A stretch of 40,927 nucleotides of DNA, taken from Clostridiales bacterium UBA4080 (GTDB lineage Bacteria > Bacillota > Clostridia > Lachnospirales > Vallitaleaceae). Every line of letters begins with the position of its first letter. The stretch's first letter is position 1. The stretch spans positions 1 through 40,927 of the forward strand of contig DFYO01000052.1 of assembly GCA_002381865.1 (NCBI GenBank). The letters run 5' to 3'. Under the pieces are notes generated by a model, which saw only the letters and a program-made list of their open reading frames with translations, did no database searches and was not told where the DNA came from. The translations under genes and the position numbers were made by a program. Below are positions 33,166 to 40,927 of this stretch, one piece after another.

Positions 33166-34383
33166 TTGCTTTTTGATTATTCAGAACAAATCTCTCCATT
33201 AACACTTAAAATAAAGGATAGGAATAAAGAAAAGGCATATCAAATATATGTTGCTAGTACAGTGCAATGGTTTAGGATAGCCTTGATATTAGGAATAGTA
33301 ATGTTCTATTCCTTTATGATTGTCGATTATTATATCTTTAATGAACTATTACTTGATTTTTTGAAAATCAGATTTTTTGTAGTTACTCCGTTTTTAGTTA
33401 TATCCTTTATTCTGACCTATTGGAAGCGTTATCCTGAATTTGCTCAGATAATTAATCTTACTGCGGTTACAATTGGAGGAGCGGGAATTATTGTAATGGC
33501 AATTGTTGGACATGAGCATCCTGAGATATCAAGGAATTTTTCAGGATTGATTCCGTTTTTTTTATATATCTATGCGTTTTTGAGAATTAGATATATTTAT
33601 GGAGCAGTGGCGGGAAGTGCTCTTTTGACTGGTTATGCCCTAGCGGAATATTTTATCCTTAAAACTCCATTTAGCATATTTGTTGCAAATGTATTTTATA
33701 TGAGTGCTTCTAATATGGCGGGTATTTCTGTAGCGTATTTGCTTGAGTATCAAGGCAAACGAGAATTTCTTTTACATGAAAGAGTATCAGAATTTTCAAT
33801 TAAGGACTCAATGACCAGCTTGTATAACAGACACTATTTTAATAATGTATGTACGAAGGATATTGAGGATTTTATTGTGCTTGCTGAAGGCAAAATCGGA
33901 GAAGATAAGAGGAATAAAGATGTAGCAATGAATACATATGGAATGGTTATGCTGGATATTGATCATTTTAAAAGAGTTAATGACCAATATGGACATGATG
34001 AGGGCGATGAAATATTGAAGGCTTTTGCATTTATTTTGAAAGAAAATGTAAGAAGTACTGATGATGTTTTAAGATGGGGAGGAGAAGAGTTTCTAATAAT
34101 ATTAAAGTATGCGCAAAAAGAATATTTGACAGAATTTGTTAAAAAAATAGGCAAAGCAATACAGGATAACAAGTTTACACTCAAAAATGGTGAGTTTATC
34201 CCTGTAAGGAGTTCAATAGGGGTTGTAAGTATTCCTATTGAGGGCTATGATAGTATTGATGAGCTTATTAAGCTAGCTGACAATGCAATGTATCAGGCTA
34301 AAAACACAGGAAGAAATAAAGGTTTTGAGGCGTTAACTGATGATAAAGGAAATATTATTTATAAAGAGATTATATGGGATTAG
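33166..34383 (+). CDS. Membrane-bound GGDEF diguanylate cyclase
   Basis: About 405 residues. Five or six membrane helices occupy roughly 35-195; no PAS or other cytoplasmic sensor is seen, so the membrane part is likely the sensor. The GGDEF domain begins DSMTSLYNRHYF; it then has an unusual insert of about 25 residues before VMLDIDHFKRVNDQYGHDEGDE. WGGEEF is the active loop, and RSTD five residues before it is an I-site. Start choice: AAGGGAGTGAT lies 8 bases before a TTG at 33166, whereas in-frame GTG 33157 and ATG 33160 are too close to it. It ends 13 bases from the convergent phosphodiesterase gene; no terminator is seen between them. Confidence 0.88.
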   Translation: MLFDYSEQISPLTLKIKDRNKEKAYQIYVASTVQWFRIALILGIVMFYSFMIVDYYIFNELLLDFLKIRFFVVTPFLVISFILTYWKRYPEFAQIINLTAVTIGGAGIIVMAIVGHEHPEISRNFSGLIPFFLYIYAFLRIRYIYGAVAGSALLTGYALAEYFILKTPFSIFVANVFYMSASNMAGISVAYLLEYQGKREFLLHERVSEFSIKDSMTSLYNRHYFNNVCTKDIEDFIVLAEGKIGEDKRNKDVAMNTYGMVMLDIDHFKRVNDQYGHDEGDEILKAFAFILKENVRSTDDVLRWGGEEFLIILKYAQKEYLTEFVKKIGKAIQDNKFTLKNGEFIPVRSSIGVVSIPIEGYDSIDELIKLADNAMYQAKNTGRNKGFEALTDDKGNIIYKEIIWD

Positions 34384-34396
34384 ATAAGCGTTGTTT

Positions 34397-35689
34397 TTAT
34401 GAAAGCAATATCTCAGTCAGAATTCTGCCGTCAGTATTTTTCATACTTAAATTTAGAATTTCTGCCATTGTGGGTCCCGCATCAACAATAGAAGCCTTGG
34501 GTATTACTACTCCAGGCTTTATTTTATTACCCTTTGCAAATAATAATGTTTTAAGTCCGGGATGATTTGGATTCTGGCCATGATCAGAAACTAGACAGTT
34601 TTCAACCATAGAGCTTGGTAAAATCCAATTAGAAGCAATATCATTCCTGAATATATATCCGTCATTTGGCTCTATTACATATTCAAAGCTTCCGTTTAAC
34701 TTAAAGAGGCTTTGAACCTCTGCCTTAGAATAAATATTTTTGACAAAGGGTATTTCAAGATTGACTAAGTTATAGATGGTTTCGTGAATTGTTTTTCTGT
34801 CTTTTTCACTGCAGGATTTATTAACATGGATATGAACACTTCCGCCACAGCTATTTGCATATACCTTCCAGCTGCGAATGTTATTATCAATATCCAGCTT
34901 AATTAAATTTTTTTCGCTAAAAAATTTGTTCAGGTATACAACGGTATTGAAATCGCTTCCACCATGATCTCCTAGGATTAGAAATGTAGTATTATCGTAT
35001 ATTTGGGCATCCTTAACGGCTTCAACGATTCTTCCAATACGCTGATCAAGTCGTTTGAGAACCTCAAGGCTATGTTCTCCCATTATTCCATAATGATGTC
35101 TTACATGGTCAAGCTCAATTAAATGAATGCATAGTAAATTTGGCTTTTTGGATTTAATCATTCGAATAGCAAGAGCCTCTGAAAAATTATCCAAATAGGG
35201 TTGCTGTTTGCCTTTGAAGTTTGAGGCCTCCATTAGTAAGATAGGGAGTGCTTTTATACTGCCATATTTTAAAAACAGAGAAATAAAGCCTTCGTTTTCA
35301 GACCATATTTCTGGACAGTTGTAATCGATTTTTGCAGATGCCATTACAGGCCAGAGAACATTTGCTGTTTTTAAACCGGCATTTTTTGCATAATCGAACA
35401 GGGTAGGAACTTTAATAGCGTTTTTATGCCAATACCAATCCTGTAGCGAGGGCTTTGAGGGTTGAACCTTTTCATTAGAAAAAATTCCGTGTTTATCAGG
35501 ATATGTTCCGGTTATAATTGAGGTGTGGCAGGTATATGTTACAGTAGGGTAAACACTAGAAAGCTCACGAACATAAGAACCTTTTTTAATAAAGGCTCTT
35601 ATATTAGGAAGCTCTTTTAGATAATTAAAATCAAGGGCATTTAGAGCATCAAGACTAATAACGATTAAGTGCTGGCTTTGTTTTTTCAT
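34397..35689 (-). CDS. Alkaline-phosphatase-superfamily type I phosphodiesterase/nucleotide pyrophosphatase-like protein
   Basis: 430 residues, no signal peptide, so cytoplasmic. Metal ligands and nucleophile of the NPP type are visible: Asp14 (VISLDALN), Thr51 in YPTVTYTCHTSIITGTYP, then LDHVRHHYG, LGDHGGSDF and SDHGQNPNHPG. The usual PN after the nucleophile is TC here. The superfamily cleaves phosphodiester or phosphonate bonds; substrate unknown. It follows fbp by 21 bases and is likely co-transcribed, AAGGATGTGA being its ribosome site. Confidence 0.85.
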   Translation of the reverse strand: MKKQSQHLIVISLDALNALDFNYLKELPNIRAFIKKGSYVRELSSVYPTVTYTCHTSIITGTYPDKHGIFSNEKVQPSKPSLQDWYWHKNAIKVPTLFDYAKNAGLKTANVLWPVMASAKIDYNCPEIWSENEGFISLFLKYGSIKALPILLMEASNFKGKQQPYLDNFSEALAIRMIKSKKPNLLCIHLIELDHVRHHYGIMGEHSLEVLKRLDQRIGRIVEAVKDAQIYDNTTFLILGDHGGSDFNTVVYLNKFFSEKNLIKLDIDNNIRSWKVYANSCGGSVHIHVNKSCSEKDRKTIHETIYNLVNLEIPFVKNIYSKAEVQSLFKLNGSFEYVIEPNDGYIFRNDIASNWILPSSMVENCLVSDHGQNPNHPGLKTLLFAKGNKIKPGVVIPKASIVDAGPTMAEILNLSMKNTDGRILTEILLS

Positions 35690-35710
35690 AGGTCACATCC
35701 TTAAAAAGAA

Positions 35711-37684
35711 TTATCGAGAGGTTTCTTTGATTATTCCCTTTTCGTATGCATATAATAGGAGCTCTAAATCATAAATATCTTTTTTAAGCTGAGTTCCTAT
35801 GTCTGTGTCTGCAACTAAAATACGAATATTGCGATTTTCCAAAACGGTAAGCTTTGAAATTATATCAATATTATCTTGTATTGCTTTTTCCTTTGACTCA
35901 AAGGGCTCGTGTGCAGCTAAAATCATACCGTGCGAATTGAAGATTAGTGTATAGCCGGCAATACCGGTTTCCTTTTGATATGCCTTAGAAAGACCGCCAT
36001 CAATTACCAAAAGCTTGCCATCAGCCTTAACAGGACTTTCACCTCGAGTAACCTTAACTGGAACATGTCCATTGATTATGCGAGCATCGGAGTTAGAAAG
36101 GCCAAACTCAGAGAGTATCATATCACAAATTTCAGGTTCGACTATCCATTTATAGTAATCATTTTTTTCTTCAATGTGAGTAACAGGGTCATCAATAAAA
36201 TATCTTTCAAAGGTAGTGATTTTTTTCTTGCCGAAAAGAGAAGAGTTTTCACCAGTGTAAAGATACCAGAAAAAGTCCATTTCTTCTTGAGAAATTTCAT
36301 TGTTTCGGCTTGCATAGGTTTTACGAATCATTATTTCATATTGGTCAATTAAATACTTGCCCTTATAGCTTTTTCCGTTAAGCTTAAAGGATTGGAAGGT
36401 TTTTTTAGAGGTCATAGGAATGCATCCATGGTAGAGCAAATTGCCATTAAAAACCAGATACATGCTTCCTTTGGTAAGAAGAAGATTCATATGCTTATGA
36501 AGCTTTTCGCATCTTAAAAAGGATTCTCTTAGTTTTTCCATGATTTCATTTTCTTCATTAGTAAGAACATAAGGGTTTTCAGGGTCAACTGTTGGTAAAA
36601 ACGAATCCTTAAGAGGGTAGCTGGTGTTGCCATATTTTACAGTATTGTTTTCAAAATCTATTTTATCTAAATATAGTCTGGAGTCAAAGTTATAATTTGG
36701 ATTTCTCAAAATCAACTGACCCTCTAATTTGAATTGAATTATACTAATTGCTTTATGCATTTGGGCACTTAGCAAGTCATCCTGCTGTCCAAGCCCGTTT
36801 TGAGCACTTGGTCTGAATGCTGGATGTGCCTCAGGATAGGTTTCCATTGCAAACTTAACTAATGGTAAAAGGTTAATGCCATAGGATTCCTCAAGATTAT
36901 GAACATTACCCGCCTTTAAGGTCACACGAACGGTATTGGCTATACATAGCAAAGAGCCGGAAGCAGCTCCAAGCCACCCAATATCGTGATTTCCCCATTG
37001 GAAATCAAGAGAATGATAATCAAGAAGAGTATCTAAGATAATATCTGCACCAGGTCCTCTGTCATAAATATCTCCAATGATATGTAAATGGTCTATTGCT
37101 AAATGCTGAATAAGTTCACAAATAGCAATGATAAAAGGCTTTGCCTGCTTTGTTCGGATAATACTGCGAATAATTTCATCATAGTAATATTGCTTATCAA
37201 GAACATTTTCCTGTTCATGAAGAAGTTCTTCGATAATATATGCAAAATCCTTAGGGAGAGCCTTTCTTACCTTTGAACGAGTATATTTTGAAGAAACCTC
37301 TCGACATACTTTGATTAATCTGTGCAGAGTTGTTGCATACCATTCATCTCCATCTGCATCAATATCATGAAGGAGAACATCCTTTGGATAGTATATTAGC
37401 TGTGCTAGGGAAGCTTTTTGGGAGCTAGTTATAGTAGTTCTGAAAACCTCTTCAATTTTCTTGCGGATTACACCAGAACCGTTTTTTAAAACATGAAGAA
37501 AAGCTTCATACTCACCATGCAAATCAGACAAAAAATGTTCAGTACCCTTTGGCAAGCTAAGAATTGCCTGAAGGTTTATTATTTCTGTGCTGGCTGCTTG
37601 GATATTTGGGAATTGTCTTTTTAATAGATTTAGGTATTTTTTGTTGCGTTCTATTTCTTCCAAGGTAAAAATATTATCACTCAT
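35711..37684 (-). CDS. fbp: Fructose-1,6-bisphosphatase, class III
   Basis: 657 residues. A metallophosphatase core is seen: HFLSDLHGEYEAF (50-62), GDIYDRGPGAD, WGNHDIGW and, near the C-terminus, IINGHVPVKVTRGESP. This large FBPase_2 type is typical of Firmicutes and catalyses the gluconeogenic step to fructose-6-phosphate. ATG 37684 is chosen: GGGAGG lies 6 bases upstream, and it is itself within the open reading frame that starts at 37705, so the longer start would have no site. Confidence 0.95.
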   Translation of the reverse strand: MSDNIFTLEEIERNKKYLNLLKRQFPNIQAASTEIINLQAILSLPKGTEHFLSDLHGEYEAFLHVLKNGSGVIRKKIEEVFRTTITSSQKASLAQLIYYPKDVLLHDIDADGDEWYATTLHRLIKVCREVSSKYTRSKVRKALPKDFAYIIEELLHEQENVLDKQYYYDEIIRSIIRTKQAKPFIIAICELIQHLAIDHLHIIGDIYDRGPGADIILDTLLDYHSLDFQWGNHDIGWLGAASGSLLCIANTVRVTLKAGNVHNLEESYGINLLPLVKFAMETYPEAHPAFRPSAQNGLGQQDDLLSAQMHKAISIIQFKLEGQLILRNPNYNFDSRLYLDKIDFENNTVKYGNTSYPLKDSFLPTVDPENPYVLTNEENEIMEKLRESFLRCEKLHKHMNLLLTKGSMYLVFNGNLLYHGCIPMTSKKTFQSFKLNGKSYKGKYLIDQYEIMIRKTYASRNNEISQEEMDFFWYLYTGENSSLFGKKKITTFERYFIDDPVTHIEEKNDYYKWIVEPEICDMILSEFGLSNSDARIINGHVPVKVTRGESPVKADGKLLVIDGGLSKAYQKETGIAGYTLIFNSHGMILAAHEPFESKEKAIQDNIDIISKLTVLENRNIRILVADTDIGTQLKKDIYDLELLLYAYEKGIIKETSR

Positions 37685-37720
37685 AAATAGCCTCCCTTTA
37701 ATCAATTCATATTAAATAAT

Positions 37721-37729
37721 ATTATACCA
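37721..37729 (-). promoter_or_regulatory. Extended -10 promoter of fbp
   Basis: Minus strand TGGTATAAT (37729-37721): perfect TATAAT with TGN extension, about 30 bases before the ribosome site. The -35 hexamer is poor. Confidence 0.6.
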
Positions 37730-37818
37730 TAATCTAAGAGGTTTAACTATATAGCTGTACGTAAGAAATTAGTAAACAGAATATATAATTTGCTTTAATT
37801 AGGCAAAAAATAAATAAG

Positions 37819-37847
37819 TTGAGATATTTTATAAGTTAAAGTAGAAT
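37819..37847 (+). promoter_or_regulatory. Promoter of the DMT transporter gene
   Basis: TTGAGA (37819-37824), 17 bases, TAGAAT (37842-37847). It is divergent from fbp and leaves only about 15 bases of leader with GGAGG. Confidence 0.6.
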
Positions 37848-37867
37848 ATAGCCTAGGAGGTTGAATT

Positions 37868-38755
37868 ATGAATAAATTAACGGGACATTTATTAGCTTTT
37901 TTAACTGTGGCGGTTTGGAGCTCGACGTTTTTGGTGAGCAAAATTGTTTTAAGAGAATTACTGCCAATTCAGGTTTTAGGAATAAGATTTTTTGTTGCAG
38001 TAGTATTTTTAAGCATTATTTTCCCACATTTTAAAAAACCAAATAGTATAAAAGAGGAACTTCTGTTTTTCCTTTCGGGTAGCTGCCTTGCAGCATATTT
38101 TTACTTTGAAAACTCAGCATTGATTTATACCTATTCTTCAAATGTAAGCTTGATTGTTGCAACAATACCTATGATAACTGCTTTGATTTCAGCTATATTT
38201 TTAAAAAGCGGATTTTTTTCAGCAAAAAAATGGGCAGGCTTTATGTTGGCTTATTTTGGAGTTTTTCTTATAATTATTAATGTAAATAAATTTGAAGGGA
38301 CAAAGCCTCTTGGAGATTTTCTTGCACTAGGAGCAGCGCTTATGTTTGCGGTATATACACTTTTAATGCAAAAAATTAAGGGAGAATATAATCTTATCGA
38401 GCTGACTAGAAAGGTAATGGGTTACGGGCTTATTGTTTTTGCAGTAATCAATCTTTTTTCTTATGAGGCATACAAAGAGGTGGTTTTTTCGAAGGAGCTG
38501 TTTTTGGCTCTGGTATATCTTGGTATAGTTGCATCCTCGCTTGCCTTTTTGATGTGGAACAAAGCTATTGTTGTTCTGGGTTCTGTTGAAACGAATAAGT
38601 ATATTTATCTAGTACCGGTGCTTACAACCTTTTTGTCGGCAATTATTCTACATGAAAAAATCACTTATATTACAATACTTGGAACAATATTAATCTTGCT
38701 TGGGCTCTCGGTGTCAGAAGGAAATAATAAAGAAGAAAAAAAATTTGATTTGTAA
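37868..38755 (+). CDS. EamA/DMT superfamily transporter
   Basis: 295 residues with ten predicted membrane helices in two EamA repeats (about 5-130 and 150-285). WSSTFLVSKIVLRELLPIQVLGIRFF is the usual first-repeat start, and LVYLGIVASSLAFLMWNKAIVVLGS with YLVPVLTTFLSAIILHEKIT marks the second. These are metabolite exporters, often of amino acids or drugs; the substrate cannot be told. GGAGG precedes the ATG. The frame is open for 69 more codons after its stop (to 38965), probably chance. Confidence 0.87.
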   Translation: MNKLTGHLLAFLTVAVWSSTFLVSKIVLRELLPIQVLGIRFFVAVVFLSIIFPHFKKPNSIKEELLFFLSGSCLAAYFYFENSALIYTYSSNVSLIVATIPMITALISAIFLKSGFFSAKKWAGFMLAYFGVFLIIINVNKFEGTKPLGDFLALGAALMFAVYTLLMQKIKGEYNLIELTRKVMGYGLIVFAVINLFSYEAYKEVVFSKELFLALVYLGIVASSLAFLMWNKAIVVLGSVETNKYIYLVPVLTTFLSAIILHEKITYITILGTILILLGLSVSEGNNKEEKKFDL

Positions 38756-39303
38756 GCTATCGGCTTACCAAAGCGATGTATTGACAATGTATTATATAGA
38801 TATACCAAGCAATTGGTAACACTTCTTTTTCCTTTCTGGAATTTGTTGCAACACACCCAAATTATGGTCGAGCATTGGAACGGAAATCTAAAAGGGTTTA
38901 TAAAAGATAAGTATCGTGGAATAATAGAGGGGGAGCTTTATTTAAGAGGAGATACATACAATTAAATTCTTTTGATAGCAATGCAAGCCACTAAAAACAC
39001 CCTGGAGGGTGTTTTTTAGTGGCTTGCATTGCTTGACTGTATAAACGCTTAGACCGAGAAAGTATGTAAGCGTAAGCGAAGCTATTATTAATTAATGAAA
39101 TAATTGAAGTAGCTGAAAAAATTCAAAGGATTAAATAGTGTATTAATATGTATGAAGATATTAAACTTCAATTACATTTAACATGCTTGTCTTGCGTTCA
39201 TAATATAAGTGGATTATAATAATTAACAGGTGTGAATAATGTCGAATTAGATAATAAAATGAAATCGACAAACAATAGCATAAGGGAGAAGAGAGGGAAT
39301 AAA
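38756..39303. other. 548-base non-coding stretch before the PHP gene
   Basis: No convincing gene. It holds TTGACA at 38781-38786 without a correctly spaced -10, a 16-base hairpin TACCAA-GCAA-TTGGTA (38803-38818, GNRA-type loop), a 33-codon ATG frame (38864-38965) without a ribosome site, a very long terminator-like hairpin (38978-39032), and a smaller one, ACGCTTA (39045-39051) with TAAGCGT (39067-39073). The remainder to 39303 is AT-rich. A small RNA ending at the long hairpin is possible. Confidence 0.5.
38978..39032. terminator. Very long hairpin terminator (about 25-bp stem)
   Basis: 38978-39002 pairs with 39007-39032 around TGGA, with only a single-base bulge. The inner part (AAAAACACCC with GGGTGTTTTTT) is a normal terminator; the outer 14 bp extend it far beyond need. 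The T-run lies within the stem, so an inner shorter hairpin may be the working form. Confidence 0.75.
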
Positions 39304-40761
39304 ATGACAAAATTATTTAAGAAAGTTATGGTTTTATGTATGGTTTTTATTGCGCTGCTTGGAATTGAGGCTCAGGCAAAGGTGCCAATAAAAACACCAG
39401 TTAAGGTAAAGGTAAATGGTGTTTATATTGACTTTAAGGATGCGAATGCTGTTATGGATTCTAATTACAGAACATTGGTGCCGGCAAGAGAATTTTGTGA
39501 AGCTATTGGAGCAGTTGTCAAGTGGGAGGGTAAGGAAAAAAAGGTATATATTAATAGAGAGGGAAAAGATGTACAGCTTGAGCTAAATCAGAGGGCAATA
39601 TTTGTAGATGGAGAAAGAAAAGATATTGACACTGAAATATTGCTAGATAAAAATAAAACCTATGTTCCATTAAGAGCAATTACAGAAGCTTTTGATGAAA
39701 GTGTTATATGGACTGCCTCGACAAAAACAGCTGAAATAAGTGTTAAACCAATTTATAATCATTACAGAGGACAGCTTCATGCACATACATCACTTTCAGA
39801 TGGAATGGGTGACCCAGATGAGGCGTTTGCCTTTGTAAAAAGCCTTGGCAATGTTGATTTTTTTGCTTTGACGGAACACTCACAGATGTTTGATAATGAT
39901 ACTACAGCAAATCTTTTTGAACATGAAAGTCAGGAGTGGGCAATATCAAAGGAGGCAGCAGAAAGGTATACAGAGGATGGAAGGTTTGTTGCTATTACAG
40001 GCTTTGAACAATCCTATTATGATAAAAAATCAGGGCATATGAATACATTTAATACAGAAGGCTTCTTAAGCAGCAATACGGTAGACCTAGAAGAGTATTA
40101 TCAGGAACTTGAAAAGGTCCCAGATTCAATAAGTCAATTCAATCATCCCGGAACTACATGGGGAGATTTTTGGGACTTTGGTTTTCATAGCAAAGAAAGA
40201 GATGCGCTTATTCATTTAATAGAGGTTGGAAACGGACCGGGAAAAGAGCTCAACAAAGGTTATTGGAGATGTGATGGCTTGTATCACAGAGCTTTAGATA
40301 AGGGGTGGCATGTTTCGCCTACCAATAATCAAGATAACCACATTAAGGATTGGATGATAAGCAATCCCTTCAGAACAGTAATATTAGCCAAAGAGCTTAC
40401 AAAAGAGTCGATTTTTAAGGCGATAAGAGAAAACAGGGTTTATTCAACTGAAGACGAGAATGTGGCTGTAGAGTTTTATTTAAACGGATATGCAATGGGT
40501 ACGAAAACCTGGGATGATATTTTTTCTGTAAGTATTTGTGTGAATGTATTTGACCCTGATTATTATGACCCTATTAAGGAAATTTCAGTTTATACTAATG
40601 GCGGAAAAAGAGTTGCTTATGAAACTTTTAAAAACAATGTATCTAGTACAAATTATCAAATAACAATAGATGCGCCTAAAAAGGCTGCTTATTATTATGT
40701 AAAGGTTACACAAAAGGATGGTAATCTTATTTTCACATCTCCAATTTGGATTGAAAAATAG
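39304..40761 (+). CDS. Secreted PHP-domain metallohydrolase with copper-amine-oxidase-like stalk domain
   Basis: 485 residues. Signal peptide MTKLFKKVMV...IEAQA with cleavage near 25. Residues about 33-148 form a copper amine oxidase N-terminal-like domain: VKVNGVYIDFKDANAVMDSNYRTLVPAREFCEAIGA and TYVPLRAITEAF, the common clostridial wall or surface module. Residues about 152-480 form a PHP hydrolase of the CehA/McbA type: metal motifs QLHAHTSLSDG (H159, H161, D166), LTEHS (E191, H192), FNHPG and NQDNH. It likely hydrolyses a phosphoester or related bond outside the cell; substrate unknown. ATG 39304 is chosen over an upstream GTG (39232), since GAGGGAATAAA precedes it and the signal peptide starts there. 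Confidence 0.85.
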   Translation: MTKLFKKVMVLCMVFIALLGIEAQAKVPIKTPVKVKVNGVYIDFKDANAVMDSNYRTLVPAREFCEAIGAVVKWEGKEKKVYINREGKDVQLELNQRAIFVDGERKDIDTEILLDKNKTYVPLRAITEAFDESVIWTASTKTAEISVKPIYNHYRGQLHAHTSLSDGMGDPDEAFAFVKSLGNVDFFALTEHSQMFDNDTTANLFEHESQEWAISKEAAERYTEDGRFVAITGFEQSYYDKKSGHMNTFNTEGFLSSNTVDLEEYYQELEKVPDSISQFNHPGTTWGDFWDFGFHSKERDALIHLIEVGNGPGKELNKGYWRCDGLYHRALDKGWHVSPTNNQDNHIKDWMISNPFRTVILAKELTKESIFKAIRENRVYSTEDENVAVEFYLNGYAMGTKTWDDIFSVSICVNVFDPDYYDPIKEISVYTNGGKRVAYETFKNNVSSTNYQITIDAPKKAAYYYVKVTQKDGNLIFTSPIWIEK

Positions 40762-40780
40762 AAATAAAATTGAAATTTAA

Positions 40781-40836
40781 GATAGACAACACAAAGGGGA
40801 GCTTAGCTCCCCTTTGTGTTGTCTATCATTTTTATT
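40781..40836 (+). terminator. Long perfect hairpin terminator after the PHP gene
   Basis: A perfect 22-bp stem (40781-40802 with 40806-40827) with a TTA loop is followed by ATTTTTATT. On the minus strand the loop reads TAA and would close a 34-codon open frame from beyond 40900, so it may also serve a convergent gene lying outside the window. Confidence 0.88.
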
Positions 40837-40927
40837 GAATAGGAAAGTTCGTCTTGCTTGCAAGAGACCATACTTTCATATTCTACGAGAAACGCGTTCA
40901 CTGAACGCTATTCTTGTTTCATAGGAA
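40837..40927. other. Non-coding tail with small palindromes, possible intergenic repeat
   Basis: Contains CTTGC-TT-GCAAG and the palindrome GCGTTCA-C-TGAACGC in under 60 bases. The 9-mer GAAAGTATG (minus strand here) also occurs in plus sense at 39058-39066 near similar GCG-rich palindromic DNA. No gene is recognised in what remains of the window. Confidence 0.35.

Noticed and set aside
38781..38806. Promoter TTGACA with TATACC after the DMT gene
   Set aside because: Spacing is 14 bases, too short for a sigma-A promoter; kept only as a note in the non-coding stretch.
1..40927. CRISPR arrays, prophage genes, toxin-antitoxin pairs or integrases
   Set aside because: No regularly spaced repeats and no recognisable proteins of these kinds were found; the only mobile gene seen is the IS110 transposase.

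Overview
The window is AT-rich DNA from a low-G+C Firmicute, most likely a class Clostridia anaerobe of a Peptostreptococcaceae-like type. This rests on strong GGAGG ribosome sites, TTGACA/TATAAT-type promoters with many extended -10 (TGN) motifs, a tig-clpP-clpX-lon-engB cluster, DUF4364 and DUF5693 proteins, CsaB, and a class III fructose-bisphosphatase. The species is not identifiable from the sequence alone. Gene order is largely intact; no frameshifted gene was seen.

Layout. 1-1400: 3' part of tRNA-Leu(UAG) with tandem terminators, a stand-alone CYTH phosphatase (minus) and a DJ-1/PfpI protein (plus). 1739-9039: an oligopeptide ABC transporter operon, oppABCDF. It is split between oppC and oppD by an oppositely oriented IS110-family element (about 5412-6950), whose non-coding end is a candidate bridge-RNA locus. 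9361-15642: the proteostasis cluster tig-clpP-clpX-lon-engB. 15652-18348: a minus-strand group of malic enzyme, TIGR01212 radical SAM protein and DUF4364 protein. 18490-20622: two c-di-GMP genes on the minus strand, an HD-GYP phosphodiesterase and a REC-GGDEF response regulator. 20835-33096: a cell-envelope glycopolymer region holding a WsfD-like membrane protein fused to DUF6273, a secreted phosphodiester glycosidase, then csaB, an LTA-synthase-like enzyme, a MurJ/MviN flippase and a DUF5693 membrane protein. 33166-34383: a membrane GGDEF cyclase. 34397-37684: fbp and an alkaline-phosphatase-superfamily phosphodiesterase (minus). 37868-40761: a DMT transporter and a secreted stalk-domain/PHP metallohydrolase, separated by a roughly 550-base non-coding stretch and bounded by two exceptionally long terminator-like hairpins.

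How the genes work together. Opp imports peptides, in keeping with an amino-acid-using anaerobe. ClpXP, Lon and trigger factor handle folding and degradation of proteins. CsaB, the LtaS-like enzyme, the flippase, DUF5693, the WsfD-like protein and the phosphodiester glycosidase look like an envelope-polymer module for making, flipping, pyruvylating and trimming a secondary wall polymer, which may anchor SLH-domain proteins. Three c-di-GMP enzymes lie beside this module, suggesting but not proving surface regulation by c-di-GMP.

The most notable unexplained structure is the non-coding end of the IS110 element. A 29-base imperfect inverted repeat pairs the region just upstream of the transposase with a sequence about 50 bases beyond the apparent element end. 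All calls come from reading the sequence; no database search or folding program was run.
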